Shown here: in pieces, positions 43,600-52,524 of the stretch
How positions within the stretch are numbered: position 1 is the stretch's first letter
Layout: each line of letters opens with the position of its first letter
NCBI GenBank assembly: GCA_934278995.1
Contig: CAKQWM010000004.1
Coordinates: 62,001 to 126,000, forward strand
Source of the DNA: an uncultured Clostridia bacterium
GTDB taxonomy: Bacteria > Bacillota > Clostridia > Christensenellales > Borkfalkiaceae
DNA length: 64,000 nt
Direction: 5' to 3'
Notes under the pieces: generated by a model
Told to the model about the DNA's origin: nothing
The model's database searches: none
What the model saw: only the letters and a program-made list of their open reading frames with translations
Program-made: the position numbers and the translations under genes

Positions 43600-45099
43600 T
43601 TGAAAACAGCAGTTATTTACGCTCGTTATTCGAGCGATACCCAAACGGAACAGTCCATAGAGGGACAACTCCGTGTATGTAACGAGTATGCTAAAAACAA
43701 CGACATACTCATTTTAAGAACCTATATAGACCGTGCTATGACGGGGACTAACGACAACCGTCCCGACTTCCGTCAGATGATAGAAGATAGCAAAAAACAC
43801 GATTTCAGTATCGTACTCGTTTACAAATTCGACAGGTTTTCGCGTAATAAATACGAAACCACGAAACACAAGAAAACACTTAAAGACAACGGCGTTAAAG
43901 TCGTTTCCGCTACGGAATATATTCCCGACAGCCCCGAGGCGATTATACTTGAAAGTATGATTGAGGGCTACGCCGAATATTACTCTGCCGAACTTTCTCA
44001 AAAGGTAAAACGCGGAATGAACGAAACAAGACAAAAAGGCAACTTTACGGGCGGAACTATCATTTACGGTTATAAAGTAGAAAACCACAAAGTCGTAATT
44101 GACGAAGAAAAAGCCGAAGTAGTAAGGTTTATTTACGACCAATACGCGCAAGGCGTTTACGTTAAAGACATAATAAAAACTCTTACCGAAAGAGGTATTT
44201 TCAACCGTGGTAAAAAGTTTGCGAGAAATACCGTCTACAACATACTCAAAAACGAGAAATACTCGGGTATATACAGACACGGCAACGAAGTATTTACCAA
44301 TATGTATCCGCAAATCGTGCCGACGGAAATTTACGAAAACGTAAGACGAAAGACCGAAACAAACAAATACGGAACTCGTAGCGTTGAAGTCGTGTATTTA
44401 CTTCGCAACAAAATTAAATGCGGATATTGCGGAAGTCCTATCTCTGCGGAATGCGGAACGGCTAAAAACGGACAGAAAATACGCTATTACAAATGTTTGG
44501 GGCGAAAACACCAAAGCGGTTGTAAGAAGTCGCAAGTAAGAAAAGAAATACTCGAAAAATATGTGCTTGACAACGTATGCGAACAAATGCAACGCCCCGA
44601 AATATTAGATAAAATGGCAACATATTTACTTCAAGTGCAGGAAAACCGCATAAAACAAAACTCGGTTTTAACAAATCTCATAAAAGAGAAACGCCAAACC
44701 GAGAATACGATAAACAACATTATGCAAGCCATAGAATTAGGCGGACAAAGCGCAACGGTTATGAAACGTATGCGAGAACTCGAAGAAAAACTGACCGACA
44801 TCGAAAAGCGATTGACGATTGAAAAATCTCAAACGGCGTTCAGACTTTCCAAAGAGCAAATAATCGATTATTACAAATCCGCGCTTGAAAAAGAGCCGTT
44901 ACAACTAATAAATTACTTCATAAAAGAAATTCAGTTGTATGACGACAAAATGATAATTATCTACAACACCCCAAAGACGATAAACCTTGACGAAAGTCAG
45001 GGTTTTTCTTTTTACGACAAAAACGTTAAAATGCCGTATGTGATACAAAACAGAGAGTATTACAGACTTAAAGATTTCAGACTTATAATGCGTATCTGA
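43600..45099 (+). CDS. Large serine recombinase (copy 2)
   Basis: This 499-residue recombinase is paralogous to the one at 37600 (shared YARYSSDTQTEQSIEG opening). It has the resolvase catalytic region (VYKFDRFSRN), recombinase domain, zinc ribbon CGYCGSP...YYKC near 271-300, and C-terminal coiled coil. Start is TTG with AAAGGAG 9 nt upstream. The last ~30 codons pass through a CCTTGAC-GAAA-GTCAGGG hairpin with a T-tract (44984-45008). A 15-bp motif GTCGAAAGACAAATC lies upstream of both recombinases (43557 and, with one change, 37480). It is probably the integrase for the Rep element. Confidence 0.93.
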   Translation: MKTAVIYARYSSDTQTEQSIEGQLRVCNEYAKNNDILILRTYIDRAMTGTNDNRPDFRQMIEDSKKHDFSIVLVYKFDRFSRNKYETTKHKKTLKDNGVKVVSATEYIPDSPEAIILESMIEGYAEYYSAELSQKVKRGMNETRQKGNFTGGTIIYGYKVENHKVVIDEEKAEVVRFIYDQYAQGVYVKDIIKTLTERGIFNRGKKFARNTVYNILKNEKYSGIYRHGNEVFTNMYPQIVPTEIYENVRRKTETNKYGTRSVEVVYLLRNKIKCGYCGSPISAECGTAKNGQKIRYYKCLGRKHQSGCKKSQVRKEILEKYVLDNVCEQMQRPEILDKMATYLLQVQENRIKQNSVLTNLIKEKRQTENTINNIMQAIELGGQSATVMKRMRELEEKLTDIEKRLTIEKSQTAFRLSKEQIIDYYKSALEKEPLQLINYFIKEIQLYDDKMIIIYNTPKTINLDESQGFSFYDKNVKMPYVIQNREYYRLKDFRLIMRI

Positions 45100-45127
45100 T
45101 ACATACGCAGACGATTTATTCCACGGT

Positions 45128-45252
45128 GTTCTTGACCTGAGCCTCTCAGGAGCGTGTCGGTAGGCAAATAAACCGCCAACCGACAGCCCTAAGGGGCTTT
45201 TCGTTTGCCTTTGGCAAGATAGCCTGACACACTCCTTTCTCACGTCAAGAAC
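45128..45252. other. Nested inverted-repeat structure between recombinase 2 and tRNA-Ser
   Basis: Four concentric stems fit one rod: GTTCTTGAC/GTCAAGAAC (outer), AGGAGCGTGTC/GACACACTCCT (one G-U-compatible mismatch), AGGCAAA/TTTGCCT, and AGCCC/GGGCT at the tip. An alternative GTCGGT/ACCGAC pairing is possible. No open frame explains it. Candidates are a structured RNA, a replication origin or the element boundary. Confidence 0.65.
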
Positions 45253-45432
45253 CTTTCGCGGCATAAAACCGCCTGCAACTGCTACGGATAAAGAGATACG
45301 AACACACCCATACGAACCCCGAAAAGACCGAAACGACGGCACGCCGACAACCGAAAAACACAGATAAAACCGTAATTTTTGCAAAAAATAAAACCTAAAC
45401 CGAACACTTTCGTATTCGATTTAGGTTTTGAT

Positions 45433-45523
45433 TGGCGGAAAGTAAGGGATTCGAACCCTTGACACAGTTGCCTGTGTACCGCATTTCGAGTGCGGGCCGT
45501 TATGACCACTTCGATAACTTTCC
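45433..45523 (-). tRNA. tRNA-Ser(CGA)
   Basis: The minus strand reads GGAAAGT...ACTTTCC-G-CCA, with a 7-bp acceptor stem and encoded CCA. The anticodon stem CCGCA/TGCGG surrounds loop CTCGAAA (anticodon CGA), there is a long class II variable arm (CACAG/CTGTG), and a GGTTCGAATCC T-loop. Decodes UCG serine codons. It sits at the edge of the mobile-element region, as is common for integration hot spots. Confidence 0.97.
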
Positions 45524-45566
45524 AAAAAAATAATGTGCGCTGTCAAGAAAAACAGAAATAATAAAA

Positions 45567-45617
45567 ACAAACATTATCGTTTATCATTACACAAACAACA
45601 AATATTATCGTTTATCA
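45567..45617. repeat. 20-bp direct repeats upstream of the tRNA gene
   Basis: ACAAAYATTATCGTTTATCA occurs at 45567-45586 and 45598-45617, differing at one base. They lie 45-95 bp upstream of the tRNA on its strand and may be promoter or factor-binding sites, or iteron-like sites. The rest of 45618-45844 has no gene. Confidence 0.6.
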
Positions 45618-45844
45618 AACTATATCGCCCACCGACGACGCGTAGATATTATACAACATTATTAAGCCGAATGCAACAAGTTTAGGCTAAAAACCTTTAA
45701 TTTGTCAAAAAACTTTACACTCCGACGCGTTGCGGAGTGTAAAACGTATCAAAAACAATATTTTACAAGTTAAAAATTCTATAGCGATAAAAAGGAAGTA
45801 ACGTTCCGTTATAAGAAAAAATCAAACGGTTTTAAATAGCGGAT

Positions 45845-46300
45845 TTATTTTTTACGCTTATAAACGTAGCGGAAGGTTAAGAGATTCTTTTCTTTATCGA
45901 CGTAATGTTGTTCCCCTGTGTACTCGAAGCCGTAATCCTCGATAAGGTGTGTGGTTTTATAGTCGGTGGAATCAACGTTAATAAACACGAGCGTTATTGC
46001 GGAAAACTGTTTTATGACGAACTCCATAAATTTGCTGAGATACTGCTCTTCAACCAAATCAAAGTTTATCCACAGGTTTATAATCGACGAGGTCGGCTTT
46101 GAAACCGTAACAAGACATTGATATACGCCCTTGTCGGCGAGCATATAGGTATTTGCGGAATCTTCATCGGTTCTCAAGACTTTGCCGATATCGGCTTCAC
46201 GAACGTCTTCGCCGAGCGCCTTATAAAAGTCACCCTTTGCAAGATAAAAAAGATTTTTTGCCTCCGCCAAATTTTTTTCAGATAATTCTACAATATTCAT
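45845..46300 (-). CDS. Small GNAT-like protein of unknown substrate
   Basis: This 151-residue protein has a central strand ITLVFINVDSTDYKTTHLIEDYGFEYTG, which resembles the last part of a GNAT fold (A/T-x-x-L-IED-x-GF-x-x-TG). The classical acetyl-CoA motif A (Q/RxxGxG/A) is not evident, so it may be a degenerate or non-catalytic member. Start ATG has only a weak GGTAGGG site. It is monocistronic between the tRNA and the M16 peptidase gene. Confidence 0.6.
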   Translation of the reverse strand: MNIVELSEKNLAEAKNLFYLAKGDFYKALGEDVREADIGKVLRTDEDSANTYMLADKGVYQCLVTVSKPTSSIINLWINFDLVEEQYLSKFMEFVIKQFSAITLVFINVDSTDYKTTHLIEDYGFEYTGEQHYVDKEKNLLTFRYVYKRKK

Positions 46301-46453
46301 ACCCTACCGTAAGGTCGTCGCAAAAGCGAAAACCACATTTGAAATCTAATACGCAAAAATTATATTAAAAAAAACGGAAAAAGTCAAGCGATTGTCGCAA
46401 ATTAAAATAAATCAAAAATCATCAAGCGTTTGCCATAAAAACGTAAAAGTTTA

Positions 46454-47689
46454 TTATAGCGGTTTTACGCCCTTGCCAACGATGGCTTTTGCAAGTTTAT
46501 TTACGTCAAAAAGTCGGTCTATAAGCCCGTTAACGTCGTTTTTGGTCATTTTTTCAAGTTTAGAAAATCTCTCTTTGAAATCTAAACATTCGTTTGTCAA
46601 AAGCAACCTTTTACCGTGAAGTTGCATTTGCGAGGAAACGCTTTCCTGCGCAAAAACAAGGCTTGACTTCATTTGTTCACTGCTTCTTTTAAATTCTTCG
46701 TCGGTAATTTTTTCGGATTTGAATTTGTTTAATTCAAAAATAATAGAATCGTACGCGTCGTTCAGTTTTTTTGGATCGACGCCAGCGTAAATCATTGAAA
46801 AACCGCAATCGGCGTAAGCAGACATAAACGAATAAACGCTGTAACAAAGCCCCAACTTTTCTCTTACCGTTTGAAATAGCCTACTGCTCATTCCGCCCCC
46901 CAACACGTAAGTAGCGATGTTGAAGGCATCGACGTCATCGGATAAAATACTTACCGCTTTAAAGCCGAGACAGATATGCGACTGTGTAATATTTTTGCTT
47001 TTTGATAAACTGTTTGCCAAGTTTTCGGTATTATAGACGGGTTTTTCTGCGCGATCGGACTTTTTGACGCAACCGAAATATTCCTCTACAAGATTTAATA
47101 CTTCTTTTTCGTCTATACCGCCGGCAACGGAAATCACTATGTTGTCGGTCGTGTAATATTTTTGTTTATACGCTGAAACGGCGGCGCGATTAAAAGACTT
47201 AACTCGTTTTTTATCGCCGAGAATACGCGCGCCGTAACCCGTTTTTCCGAAATACGCTTCATTCAAAAGATCGGCGCATAAATCGTCGGGGGTGTCTTCG
47301 CACATATTGATTTCCTGCAATATAACGTTTTTTTCTTTTTCGAGTTCTGTTTCGTCGTAAACCGCGTTTAAAAATACGTCGGACAAAATTTCGAGAGCCT
47401 CTTTCGTATGATACGCCGTTGATTTTACGTAATAACAGGTAAGATTTCTCGTCGTGTAAGCGTTGATATCGGCTCCGATAAGTTCGATATCGTTTGAAAT
47501 ATCGAAACTGCTACGCTTTTCGGTACCTTTGAACGTCACGTGTTCGATGAAGTGAGATATTCCGTTTTCTTCGGCAGTTTCATTAGCGCTTCCCGCGCCG
47601 ACAAAAACGCCGAAAGACGCGGAATACACGCCTTCTATTTTTTTGATAACTACTCTTATTCCGTTTTGTAAAGTGTAAATATTAATCAT
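46454..47689 (-). CDS. mlpA: M16-family zinc peptidase (MlpA/YmxG-like)
   Basis: This 411-residue pitrilysin-type peptidase has the inverted zinc motif HFIEH near residue 46-50 and the downstream Glu (ENVILQE-type segment, EKEKNVILQEINM). Two M16 half-domains are present, matching the single-chain processing-peptidase-like proteins of Bacillota. The start ATG overlaps the ylxY stop (ATGA), so a three-codon longer start is rejected. The ylxY-mlpA pairing is conserved in Bacillus. Role is probably cytoplasmic peptide or protein turnover. Confidence 0.92.
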   Translation of the reverse strand: MINIYTLQNGIRVVIKKIEGVYSASFGVFVGAGSANETAEENGISHFIEHVTFKGTEKRSSFDISNDIELIGADINAYTTRNLTCYYVKSTAYHTKEALEILSDVFLNAVYDETELEKEKNVILQEINMCEDTPDDLCADLLNEAYFGKTGYGARILGDKKRVKSFNRAAVSAYKQKYYTTDNIVISVAGGIDEKEVLNLVEEYFGCVKKSDRAEKPVYNTENLANSLSKSKNITQSHICLGFKAVSILSDDVDAFNIATYVLGGGMSSRLFQTVREKLGLCYSVYSFMSAYADCGFSMIYAGVDPKKLNDAYDSIIFELNKFKSEKITDEEFKRSSEQMKSSLVFAQESVSSQMQLHGKRLLLTNECLDFKERFSKLEKMTKNDVNGLIDRLFDVNKLAKAIVGKGVKPL

Positions 47690-48396
47690 TTCAAACATGC
47701 ATCGACCGTAACCGGAGCGATGCCTTTCTCCTTGTAAAAATCAATAATTTCAGGTAAGGCTTTTAACGTGTGAGCCTTGGGGTGCATCAAAACGAAGTCG
47801 CCGTTTTGAACTTTTTTTGCTCTTTCGATGATAGTATTTACGTCGAAATCTCGCCAATCGATTGTGTCTTTTGACCACATAACCGTCCTATAGCCCGACT
47901 TTTCAACAACGATGAGAGTGGTTTTTGAAAATGCGCCGGACGGCGGCGCGAATAAATTCATCTTAACCCCGGTCATATTAAAAACGAGGTCGTGACAAGT
48001 TTTTATCTCGATAAAATTTTGCGATTCGGATAATTTTTTGTGGTTCTTATGAAAATACCCGTGGTTACCTATCGTATGCCCGTCATCGACTATACGTTTA
48101 ACGGTCGGCGTATTATCGTCTGCCCAGCAACCGCCCACGAAAAAGGTTGCTTTTACCTGCTTTTCGTTTAGCAAATCAAGTATTTTATTAACGACTTCCG
48201 TGTTCTCGTAAACGTTGAACATCAGCGCAACGCAAGGTTTGTCTTCCCTGCCTTTATAAATAGGAACGTAAGATTCTCCGCTTACTATAGTAACGGCTCT
48301 GTCTTTATAAAAACAAAAAATTCCGAAACATATCGTCATCGAAAGCAGTATAACCGCAGCAAGTACGCGCGCGCCCTTTACGCTTAGTTTTTTCAT
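47686..48396 (-). CDS. ylxY: YlxY-like polysaccharide deacetylase-fold protein
   Basis: This 236-residue protein has an N-terminal membrane anchor (residues ~8-30) and a NodB fold: KATFFVGG, GHTIGNHGYFH and GDFVLMHP. The usual catalytic TFDDG motif is replaced by MFNVYEN, so the metal-binding Asp pair is missing, as in B. subtilis YlxY. The His pair NHGYFH remains. It is likely a cell-surface protein with altered or no deacetylase activity, paired with the M16 peptidase gene. Confidence 0.85.
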   Translation of the reverse strand: MKKLSVKGARVLAAVILLSMTICFGIFCFYKDRAVTIVSGESYVPIYKGREDKPCVALMFNVYENTEVVNKILDLLNEKQVKATFFVGGCWADDNTPTVKRIVDDGHTIGNHGYFHKNHKKLSESQNFIEIKTCHDLVFNMTGVKMNLFAPPSGAFSKTTLIVVEKSGYRTVMWSKDTIDWRDFDVNTIIERAKKVQNGDFVLMHPKAHTLKALPEIIDFYKEKGIAPVTVDACLK

Positions 48397-48492
48397 ATAG
48401 CCAAATCCTATACAATATTTGTATTAAAAGAAATCGACGGATATGATTTAAACTGACGTATATACTCGAAATTTGTTTTTAATTAAGTGTTT

Positions 48493-49806
48493 TTACGATA
48501 GCAAAAAACTTAAATATAGCCCTATAAGCCCGAAAACAAGCGAAACCGATGCAACCGTCGCGCCGTACCCGATAAACGATACAAACCCGAAACCTTTGTC
48601 GTAACGTTTTACGATATTCGTAAACATAAGCCCTGCAAGAGCGCCTAACGGCGTTAAAAACGCGCCTATATTCGAGCCTATTATTGTTGCGTAAACGGCT
48701 TTTTGCATGACTATCGGCTCAGTAATTTCACTTGTCACGGAGGAAAACAAAACGCTCATGGGAATATTGTTCGTTAGATTGGATAAAAGCGTAGATGTCA
48801 CTCCGTACTTAATAATCGGGAAGGAAGATCCTATATAGTTACATATAACGCTAGTCGCACCGGTCGATACGAGCGATAATATCACGACGAACATACCGAG
48901 AACAAGCGGTAACATTTGCCACGGCGCGCGCAAAAACGAACGTTTGACTATCGTTTCCGTCTGATGGACGACTAACTTATATATAATTACCACAAAATAA
49001 GCAATAGTCGTCATAATAAGAGCAACGTACCACATTTCAAGGTGAATATACGAAGCAACGGCAATAAGCGCCGTGCAGGCGCACAAGAAAGCGCAGTCTA
49101 TTGTCGCAACCGGTTTATCCTTTAATTTAACCTCGTTAATCGACCTATAGGCGGGCTTTTGTAATTTTTTTCTGAAAATTAAATATAAACAAACGAAGGA
49201 CGAAACACCGCAAAACACGATAGGAAGCCACATTCTCAAAAAATAGTCGCCGAAAGTTACGCCGTATGCCTGAGATAAAAAAACGTTGGTCGGATTACCT
49301 ATAAGAAATAACAGGCTCCACGTATTTGCCGCGACAAATTCCGATACGACGTATGGAAGCGAGTTAATTTCAGCCTTTTTGCAAAACTGACATATAAACG
49401 GCGTAAACGTTAAAATAACAACGTCGTTTGAAGTAAATATAGTAAGAAGGGAAACCGTAAGATAAATCGCAATAAAAATGCGTTTTTGGCTATTCCCTGC
49501 TTTTTGCGCTATTTTTTCCGCAATATATTCAAAAAAGCCCGATTCGTCGAGTAAAACGGAAAGAAGGCTCATCGAGATAAACAATACGATAATTTTTACG
49601 GGATTAGACGAGGAGGAAGAAGTGAATTTTTCCACGATATCTTTTATCCCGATCGTTTTGAAACAAATAACGCAAATCGCGCCCAAAACAGGTACGAACG
49701 GATATATATCAAGTTTAAAATCGCCTATTTTAACGCGACTTTTTGTTAAAACCGCGACAATCAGCAAAAGACACGTTGCCGCGGCAATTATTATCGATGT
49801 AATCAT
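48493..49806 (-). CDS. ArsB/NhaD/SLC13-type ion transporter
   Basis: This 437-residue membrane protein has 10-12 predicted helices. Signatures include FTSNDVVILTFTPFI near 121-135 and SNLTNNIPMSVLFSS near 344-358, the paired Asn-rich re-entrant loops of the ion-transporter superfamily, plus GNPTNVFLSQAYG. It may export arsenite, exchange Na+/H+ or move dicarboxylates; no arsenic genes are adjacent. The start is coupled to the nucleosidase gene (2-nt gap after TAA). Confidence 0.88.
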   Translation of the reverse strand: MITSIIIAAATCLLLIVAVLTKSRVKIGDFKLDIYPFVPVLGAICVICFKTIGIKDIVEKFTSSSSSNPVKIIVLFISMSLLSVLLDESGFFEYIAEKIAQKAGNSQKRIFIAIYLTVSLLTIFTSNDVVILTFTPFICQFCKKAEINSLPYVVSEFVAANTWSLLFLIGNPTNVFLSQAYGVTFGDYFLRMWLPIVFCGVSSFVCLYLIFRKKLQKPAYRSINEVKLKDKPVATIDCAFLCACTALIAVASYIHLEMWYVALIMTTIAYFVVIIYKLVVHQTETIVKRSFLRAPWQMLPLVLGMFVVILSLVSTGATSVICNYIGSSFPIIKYGVTSTLLSNLTNNIPMSVLFSSVTSEITEPIVMQKAVYATIIGSNIGAFLTPLGALAGLMFTNIVKRYDKGFGFVSFIGYGATVASVSLVFGLIGLYLSFLLS

Positions 49807-49808
49807 TT

Positions 49809-50495
49809 TTATAAAACTAAGGTTAATTTTTGAAGCAGTTTTGCAAATTTTATTTTAGTACGTCGGACTAAATCTTTAAACGAATAGTATTCGTCGGCGT
49901 TGCCGGAATCGGATATTACTTTAATAATAAGTGCGGGCGTTCCGCTGTTTTTGCACGTCAATAAAACCCCCGCTCCTTCCATATCGAACGCTACCGCGCC
50001 GAATTTTTCGTTCATTTCGTCTTTGAACGCTTTATCGGTAACGAATTTATCGCCGGAAGCCAGAACGCCCGTTTTAAAATCCGCGCATTCTTTTTCGGCG
50101 AGCCGTACGAGATGCCGATCGACCGGTATAACGGGGGAATCGAATAACTCGGGATATAGATATGGCTTGCAACCGTCAACTTCGGAAACGTCGAAATCAT
50201 AATGAACGACACCGCTCGCTATTATACCGTCGCCTTGATTGAAAGAGCCGTATCCGCCGGCAAAGCCGTAATTAAGAACCATTTCCGCGTTATATACGGA
50301 AATAAGTATCTGCGTGCAAGAAGCGGCGGCAATCTCTCCGACACCGCAGTTCGCGCAATAAATAATTTTATCGTTCAAACGATAAGTTTTTATCGAAAAG
50401 CGCCCGTATAGGTCGATTTCAGCAGGGCTACCGAGAATTTTTTCTATTTGCTCACCCTCAAGCGTAAGAGCTGTAATTATACCGATTTTTTTCAT
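49809..50495 (-). CDS. 5'-methylthioadenosine/S-adenosylhomocysteine nucleosidase-like phosphorylase-fold enzyme
   Basis: This 228-residue enzyme of the PNP/UDP family opens IGIITALTLEGEQI. It has a nucleoside-binding strand VLNYGFAGGYG, FDMEGAG near 170-176 (Met-Glu contacting the ribose) and IKVISDSGN with the catalytic Asp. The pattern is close to MTA/SAH nucleosidases, which recycle adenine and sulfur after AdoMet use, but futalosine- or other nucleoside-specific members cannot be excluded. RBS AAAGGT. Divergent from the C26 amidase gene. Confidence 0.85.
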   Translation of the reverse strand: MKKIGIITALTLEGEQIEKILGSPAEIDLYGRFSIKTYRLNDKIIYCANCGVGEIAAASCTQILISVYNAEMVLNYGFAGGYGSFNQGDGIIASGVVHYDFDVSEVDGCKPYLYPELFDSPVIPVDRHLVRLAEKECADFKTGVLASGDKFVTDKAFKDEMNEKFGAVAFDMEGAGVLLTCKNSGTPALIIKVISDSGNADEYYSFKDLVRRTKIKFAKLLQKLTLVL

Positions 50496-50550
50496 TGTGT
50501 ACCTTTTTTTTAAAGTTTCATATTATATTTACGAGTAATTTTTATAGCGT

Positions 50551-51141
50551 ATGAGCAGAAGCGTTCTCGTTTTATACCCCGGACAAAATTATGTAAAAGC
50601 GCTTGAATCCGTAGGCTTACAACCCGTTTACGATGCGAACGTACTTACCGACGGCTTAGTTTTAACGGGTGGAGGCGATCTGTCGCCTTCTATTTACAAC
50701 GAACCGAATTACGCTTCAAAAGAGGTCTTTGCCGAAAGAGATCTGAAGGAACTTACCGTTCTTAAAAAATACGTTGAAAAAAACTTGCCTGTTTTGGGTA
50801 TATGCCGAGGTTTGCAGGTAACGAACGTGTTTTTCGGCGGTACGCTTTTACAGGACGTCAAATTTCACGACAGATTAAACGGCAACGATCGTTTACACGC
50901 GATATATACCGCAAAAGGTAGCGTCATGCGTAATTTATACGGCAAAAAAATTGTTGTAAACAGCGCCCATCATCAGGCGGTAAAAATTATCGGAAGCCCT
51001 CTTAAATTAGGAGCGTTTTCACGTGACGGAATAATTGAATCGCTTGAATACGACAATATCCTGTTAACACAGTTTCACCCGGAAAGACTCGGAACAAAAG
51101 GTCTTTTAATTTTCGATTATTTCAGAAAACTTATCGGGTAA
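50551..51141 (+). CDS. Class I glutamine amidotransferase-like hydrolase (peptidase C26)
   Basis: This 196-residue protein, shorter than the usual ~240, is of the gamma-glutamyl-GABA hydrolase type. It has LTGGGDLSPS, the nucleophile elbow GICRGLQ (Cys near 86), NSAHHQAV and QFHPE (His-Glu of the triad). No Shine-Dalgarno precedes the ATG. TATA-rich sequence just upstream raises the possibility of a very short leader. Probable role: hydrolysis of a gamma-glutamyl amide. The substrate is unknown. Confidence 0.88.
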   Translation: MSRSVLVLYPGQNYVKALESVGLQPVYDANVLTDGLVLTGGGDLSPSIYNEPNYASKEVFAERDLKELTVLKKYVEKNLPVLGICRGLQVTNVFFGGTLLQDVKFHDRLNGNDRLHAIYTAKGSVMRNLYGKKIVVNSAHHQAVKIIGSPLKLGAFSRDGIIESLEYDNILLTQFHPERLGTKGLLIFDYFRKLIG

Positions 51142-51150
51142 TCCAAATAA

Positions 51151-51190
51151 AAACGGGGCTATAAGCCCGTTATCGCGTTTTTATTGATAT
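51151..51190. terminator. Terminator between convergent genes
   Basis: ACGGGGCT-ATA-AGCCCGT forms a short GC stem flanked by AAAAA and, further on, GTTTTTATT. It separates the C26 hydrolase and the Rho-like gene. Confidence 0.65.
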
Positions 51191-51192
51191 TA

Positions 51193-52515
51193 TCAAAGTT
51201 TTTTTATTATTTCGCAAATATCTTTGTCAAAAATGTGTTTTGATAAAACCGAGATTATTTCTTCGTTTTTTTCGGGATTAAATCGCGCGATTTTTTCCGC
51301 TTTTTCTACGATGAAGTAATCTTCCGAAGATAACAAATCCGCGCACGATAAACATTCGCTTTCGGCGATATCGATAGGTAAAAACGCGGGTTTTTTCTGT
51401 AACTTTCTGAAAAGAACCAGACGACCGTTACAGACGGGCGCGATTTCGTTCAGAACAGCCTTTGCAAAATCGTTATCATCCCTTGCCGTAGCGATGACAG
51501 TTATGCTTCTACTTCCCAACTCTCTGACAAAAGACAGCAATTTTTTCGTTTTCAATATAGCCGCGTTGAAATTTTGTCTGCTTCCGTCGTCGAGAAGATT
51601 TTCGCTCTCCGTGTAAGCCTTGACGAGTTTCGTTATGGATTCGAATATCAAAACAGCGTCGAAGCCGTCTTCGCACAAAGCCTTAGCCCTGTAAAACGCC
51701 GTTTCGGCAACTTTAACGTGCTCCTCCGGCGTTTTTTCAAAAGTCGTATAAGCAAACTCAAAATTACCGCCGAATTCTTCTATTGCGGCAACGTTTTCGG
51801 GAGTTTCGTCTATCACGGCGAAAATGATTTTCAATTTTTCGTCGCCTTTTATATTCTGCAACAAATCTTTGAGATAACCGTATTTTACACCGCTTTCAGG
51901 CGCGACGAATAATTCTCGACGTCCTTTTGCGAGAGGGCAAAACAAATCCGCCGTTTTTAAAGCAGAATTTTTGCCGTAGTTTATTTCAATTTTTCGTTGT
52001 TCGTGACAAATTTTATATTCTTCGAGGCTTTCTAACGGACGCGTTCTCGGAGGCTTTCCGTTAACCGATTCGACCGACGTAAGTTGCAATCTGTTTTTTG
52101 GCGGACGCCTCAGCGCGCGTCCCTTTACCATATCGCCCCGACGCAAAAAGAAATTTTCGATATCGTACGTTTGCACGAACACGTCGGACGAACCCGGCAA
52201 ATAGTTTTTACCGCGTAAAAACCCGCCGTAAAAATCAACGTCAAGGACGCCTTCAATCTCAACGGAGGTTTCCCTTCCGACGTCCGAAAGATAATCGTTC
52301 TGCACGGGCAAAGTAAAATCGTATTCGGAAAACCGTTTTTGTTTCGTGGTTTTTCTTCCCCGCGTAGAACGAACGGCTTCTCTTTTTCCTATTCTGATGC
52401 CTATGATTTCATCGATTAAGTCGGCTTTTTTCTTATTGCCCGGAGCGCCGCCGAGTTCCGACAGCATAGAGCGCAACTCCGCTATTGTGTAATTTTCGTA
52501 AACGTCTCTGGTCAT
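51193..52515 (-). CDS. Rho-like protein with degenerate Walker A
   Basis: This 440-residue protein follows the Rho layout. It has a SAP-like N-terminal helix pair (LRSMLSELG, KKADLIDEI), an RNA-binding cold-shock-like domain (~75-150, GFLRG..YLPG..DVFV), PPKNRLQL-type linker, and a RecA-like core. In the core PPKAGKTTLL of Rho is PESGVKYGYL (Lys211 kept, Gly and Thr lost); VLIDERPEE is FAVIDETPEN; and DSITRLARA is ESITKLVKA. Loss of GKT suggests poor or no ATP hydrolysis, so termination activity is doubtful. RBS AAGGAG. It is followed by the metallo-hydrolase-ATP-grasp-flavoprotein series read upstream on the same strand. Confidence 0.85.
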   Translation of the reverse strand: MTRDVYENYTIAELRSMLSELGGAPGNKKKADLIDEIIGIRIGKREAVRSTRGRKTTKQKRFSEYDFTLPVQNDYLSDVGRETSVEIEGVLDVDFYGGFLRGKNYLPGSSDVFVQTYDIENFFLRRGDMVKGRALRRPPKNRLQLTSVESVNGKPPRTRPLESLEEYKICHEQRKIEINYGKNSALKTADLFCPLAKGRRELFVAPESGVKYGYLKDLLQNIKGDEKLKIIFAVIDETPENVAAIEEFGGNFEFAYTTFEKTPEEHVKVAETAFYRAKALCEDGFDAVLIFESITKLVKAYTESENLLDDGSRQNFNAAILKTKKLLSFVRELGSRSITVIATARDDNDFAKAVLNEIAPVCNGRLVLFRKLQKKPAFLPIDIAESECLSCADLLSSEDYFIVEKAEKIARFNPEKNEEIISVLSKHIFDKDICEIIKKL

Positions 52516-52524
52516 TATGGCTCC

